A program made the translations under genes and the position numbers. The notes under the pieces were generated by a model. The model saw only the letters and a list, made by a program, of their open reading frames with translations, was not told the DNA's origin and ran no database searches. Shown here piece after piece: positions 6,642-7,256 of a stretch of 7,256 nucleotides of DNA. Positions within the stretch are counted from its first letter, which is position 1; the number at the start of each line of letters is the position of its first letter. Source of the DNA: SAR202 cluster bacterium (lineage in GTDB: Bacteria; Chloroflexota; Dehalococcoidia; Lucifugimonadales; UBA1123); NCBI GenBank assembly GCA_030743915.1, contig JASLRP010000091.1, forward strand, positions 1-7,256, written 5' to 3'.

Positions 6642-6995
6642 TTGGCCAAACTAATTAGCTTCGACATAGACGGCACGCTGGAGGCCGGTGACCCGCCCGG
6701 CTTTATCCCGATGGAGGTGGTGAGGACCGCTCAGGAGTTGGGTTACCTGGTGGGTAGCTGCTCCGACCGCCCCATCAGCACTCAGGAGCGAATCTGGGAC
6801 GAACATGGAATCGCCGTGGATTTCACGGTGTTGAAACAGAACCTTGGCGACGTTATGTCCAGATTCCAGGCCGACGTTTACTACCACGTTGGTGACACGG
6901 ACATCGACAAATTCTTCGCCGATCGGGCAGGCTTCCAGTTCATCGAAGCCATTGCCGAGCAGTGGCGGCTCCAGATTCCAGACATTCCGGTTTAG
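6642..6995 (+). CDS. Small HAD-superfamily phosphatase-like hydrolase
   Basis: A compact 117-residue HAD protein starting at TTG. Seen: motif I ISFDIDGTLEAG (residues 5-16) with nucleophile D8 and acid/base D10, the full DxDGT pattern of phosphatases; motif II within GSCSDRP (38-44); K65 in VLKQN as the probable motif III lysine; and motif IV YHVGDTDIDKFF (81-92), whose D85, D87 and D89 can bind magnesium. There is no room for a large cap domain, so it looks like a C0-type, open active-site HAD that could act on a macromolecule or a larger phosphoester. The TTG start follows AGGAGA; a 141-residue version from ATG 6570 is possible but adds 24 residues unlike a HAD N-terminus. No specific substrate can be named. 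It diverges from the CoA-transferase and lies 110 bases before the aldolase-family gene, with which it may share a transcript. Confidence 0.87.
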   Translation: MAKLISFDIDGTLEAGDPPGFIPMEVVRTAQELGYLVGSCSDRPISTQERIWDEHGIAVDFTVLKQNLGDVMSRFQADVYYHVGDTDIDKFFADRAGFQFIEAIAEQWRLQIPDIPV

Positions 6996-7083
6996 GCGGC
7001 GCCCAGCCGTCGGCTCCACCACAGTCACTCCTGTTTGTTCCGTCCAGGACTGGTGGATGGCTCACGTAATATCATGATGTGGT

Positions 7084-7139
7084 CACGATTTCGAACGGAG
7101 AATCTATGATCGAAAACTCTATCTTTGTCCGAAATCGTG
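7084..7139 (+). other. 10-base inverted repeat enclosing the ribosome site and start of the aldolase-family gene
   Basis: CACGATTTCG at 7084-7093 and CGAAATCGTG at 7130-7139 are perfect reverse complements separated by 36 bases that contain CGGAG (7096-7100) and ATG 7106. The mRNA could form a stem that encloses the start region, or the DNA copies could be sites for a dimeric regulator. The right half is within coding sequence, so chance is also possible. Confidence 0.4.
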
Positions 7140-7256
7140 CGGGCAAAAAGGCACGGACACTCGGGATGACCTATCCGGCATTGGAAGCGGTGGAGTTGGC
7201 GCATCGTGCGGGCTTCGACGCTATCCATTTGGACGGAGAACATGGAGCTTTCAGCC
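7106..7256 (+). CDS. HpcH/HpaI aldolase-family protein, 5' part only
   Basis: The first 50 codons of a gene cut by the right window edge. The translation begins MIENSIFVRNRAGKKARTLG and continues through PALEAVELAHRAGFDAIHLD to GEHGAFS. The segment AHRAGFDAIHLDGEHGAFS matches the strand that opens the barrel of HpcH/HpaI (class II, metal-dependent) aldolases, which typically read ARAGFDF-hydrophobic-D-EHGP; the Glu-His pair is normally part of the active site. Such enzymes cleave 2-keto-4-hydroxy acids to pyruvate or a related product and an aldehyde, and the wider family includes citrate lyase beta-like enzymes. ATG 7106 is preceded by CGGAG at a five-base spacing. The rest of the gene, including the metal-binding residues, is outside the window, so the activity is not established. 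Placement next to CoA-transferase and aminotransferase genes fits a carboxylic-acid catabolic region. Confidence 0.8.
   Translation, partial: MIENSIFVRNRAGKKARTLGMTYPALEAVELAHRAGFDAIHLDGEHGAFS

Noticed and set aside
7135..7213. Direct repeat ATCGTGCGGGC occurring twice in the aldolase-family gene
   Set aside because: Both copies are in frame and encode similar Arg-Ala-Gly segments; chance within coding sequence is the simpler reading.
7025..7243. A 72-codon minus-strand frame at the right edge
   Set aside because: Antisense to the aldolase-family start, which has a ribosome site and a recognisable EHG motif; no motif in the reverse frame.

Overview
The window carries seven protein-coding genes on both strands of a moderately GC-rich, compact bacterial chromosome. 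There are no RNA genes, transposases, phage genes or CRISPR arrays. Ordinary Shine-Dalgarno motifs precede most starts. The gene mix (type III CoA-transferase, class III aminotransferase, M20 amidohydrolase, HAD enzymes, HpcH/HpaI-type aldolase) and a palindromic intergenic repeat that I recall from Chloroflexota (Dehalococcoidia/SAR202-like) genomes suggest such an oligotrophic heterotroph. That assignment is an inference and not firm.

Layout: a glycoside hydrolase family 32 (fructan/sucrose-type) gene enters at the left edge on the + strand (10-1482). It meets, tail to tail with only 13 bases between stops, the last gene of a four-gene minus-strand cluster. Read in its own direction, that cluster runs: CaiB/BaiF CoA-transferase (6459 to 5227), class III PLP aminotransferase (5056 to 3617), M20 metal-dependent amidohydrolase (3460 to 2243), and a HAD hydrolase resembling type II haloacid dehalogenases (2209 to 1496). 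A 182-base divergent region (6460-6641) separates the cluster from a compact 117-residue HAD phosphatase-like gene that starts with TTG (6642-6995). After it comes the 5' end of an HpcH/HpaI aldolase-family gene that runs off the right edge (7106-7256).

The minus-strand cluster reads as a catabolic set. An N-acyl or peptide-like amide would be hydrolysed by the M20 enzyme, the freed amine or amino acid deaminated by the aminotransferase, and a carboxylic acid activated by CoA transfer. The substrate cannot be read from the sequence, and co-transcription is inferred from order and spacing.

The most distinctive non-coding feature is a pair of related ~90-base inverted-repeat elements (3499-3588 and 5094-5184). 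They occupy the two larger gaps inside the cluster, on either side of the aminotransferase gene. They share a 31-base left arm with one mismatch, a right arm able to pair with it, and a common internal TTGTCCT at the same offset. One copy supplies a false upstream ATG for the aminotransferase. I found no convincing evidence of a wholly new biological system; most genes belong to recognisable families, some with altered active-site motifs.
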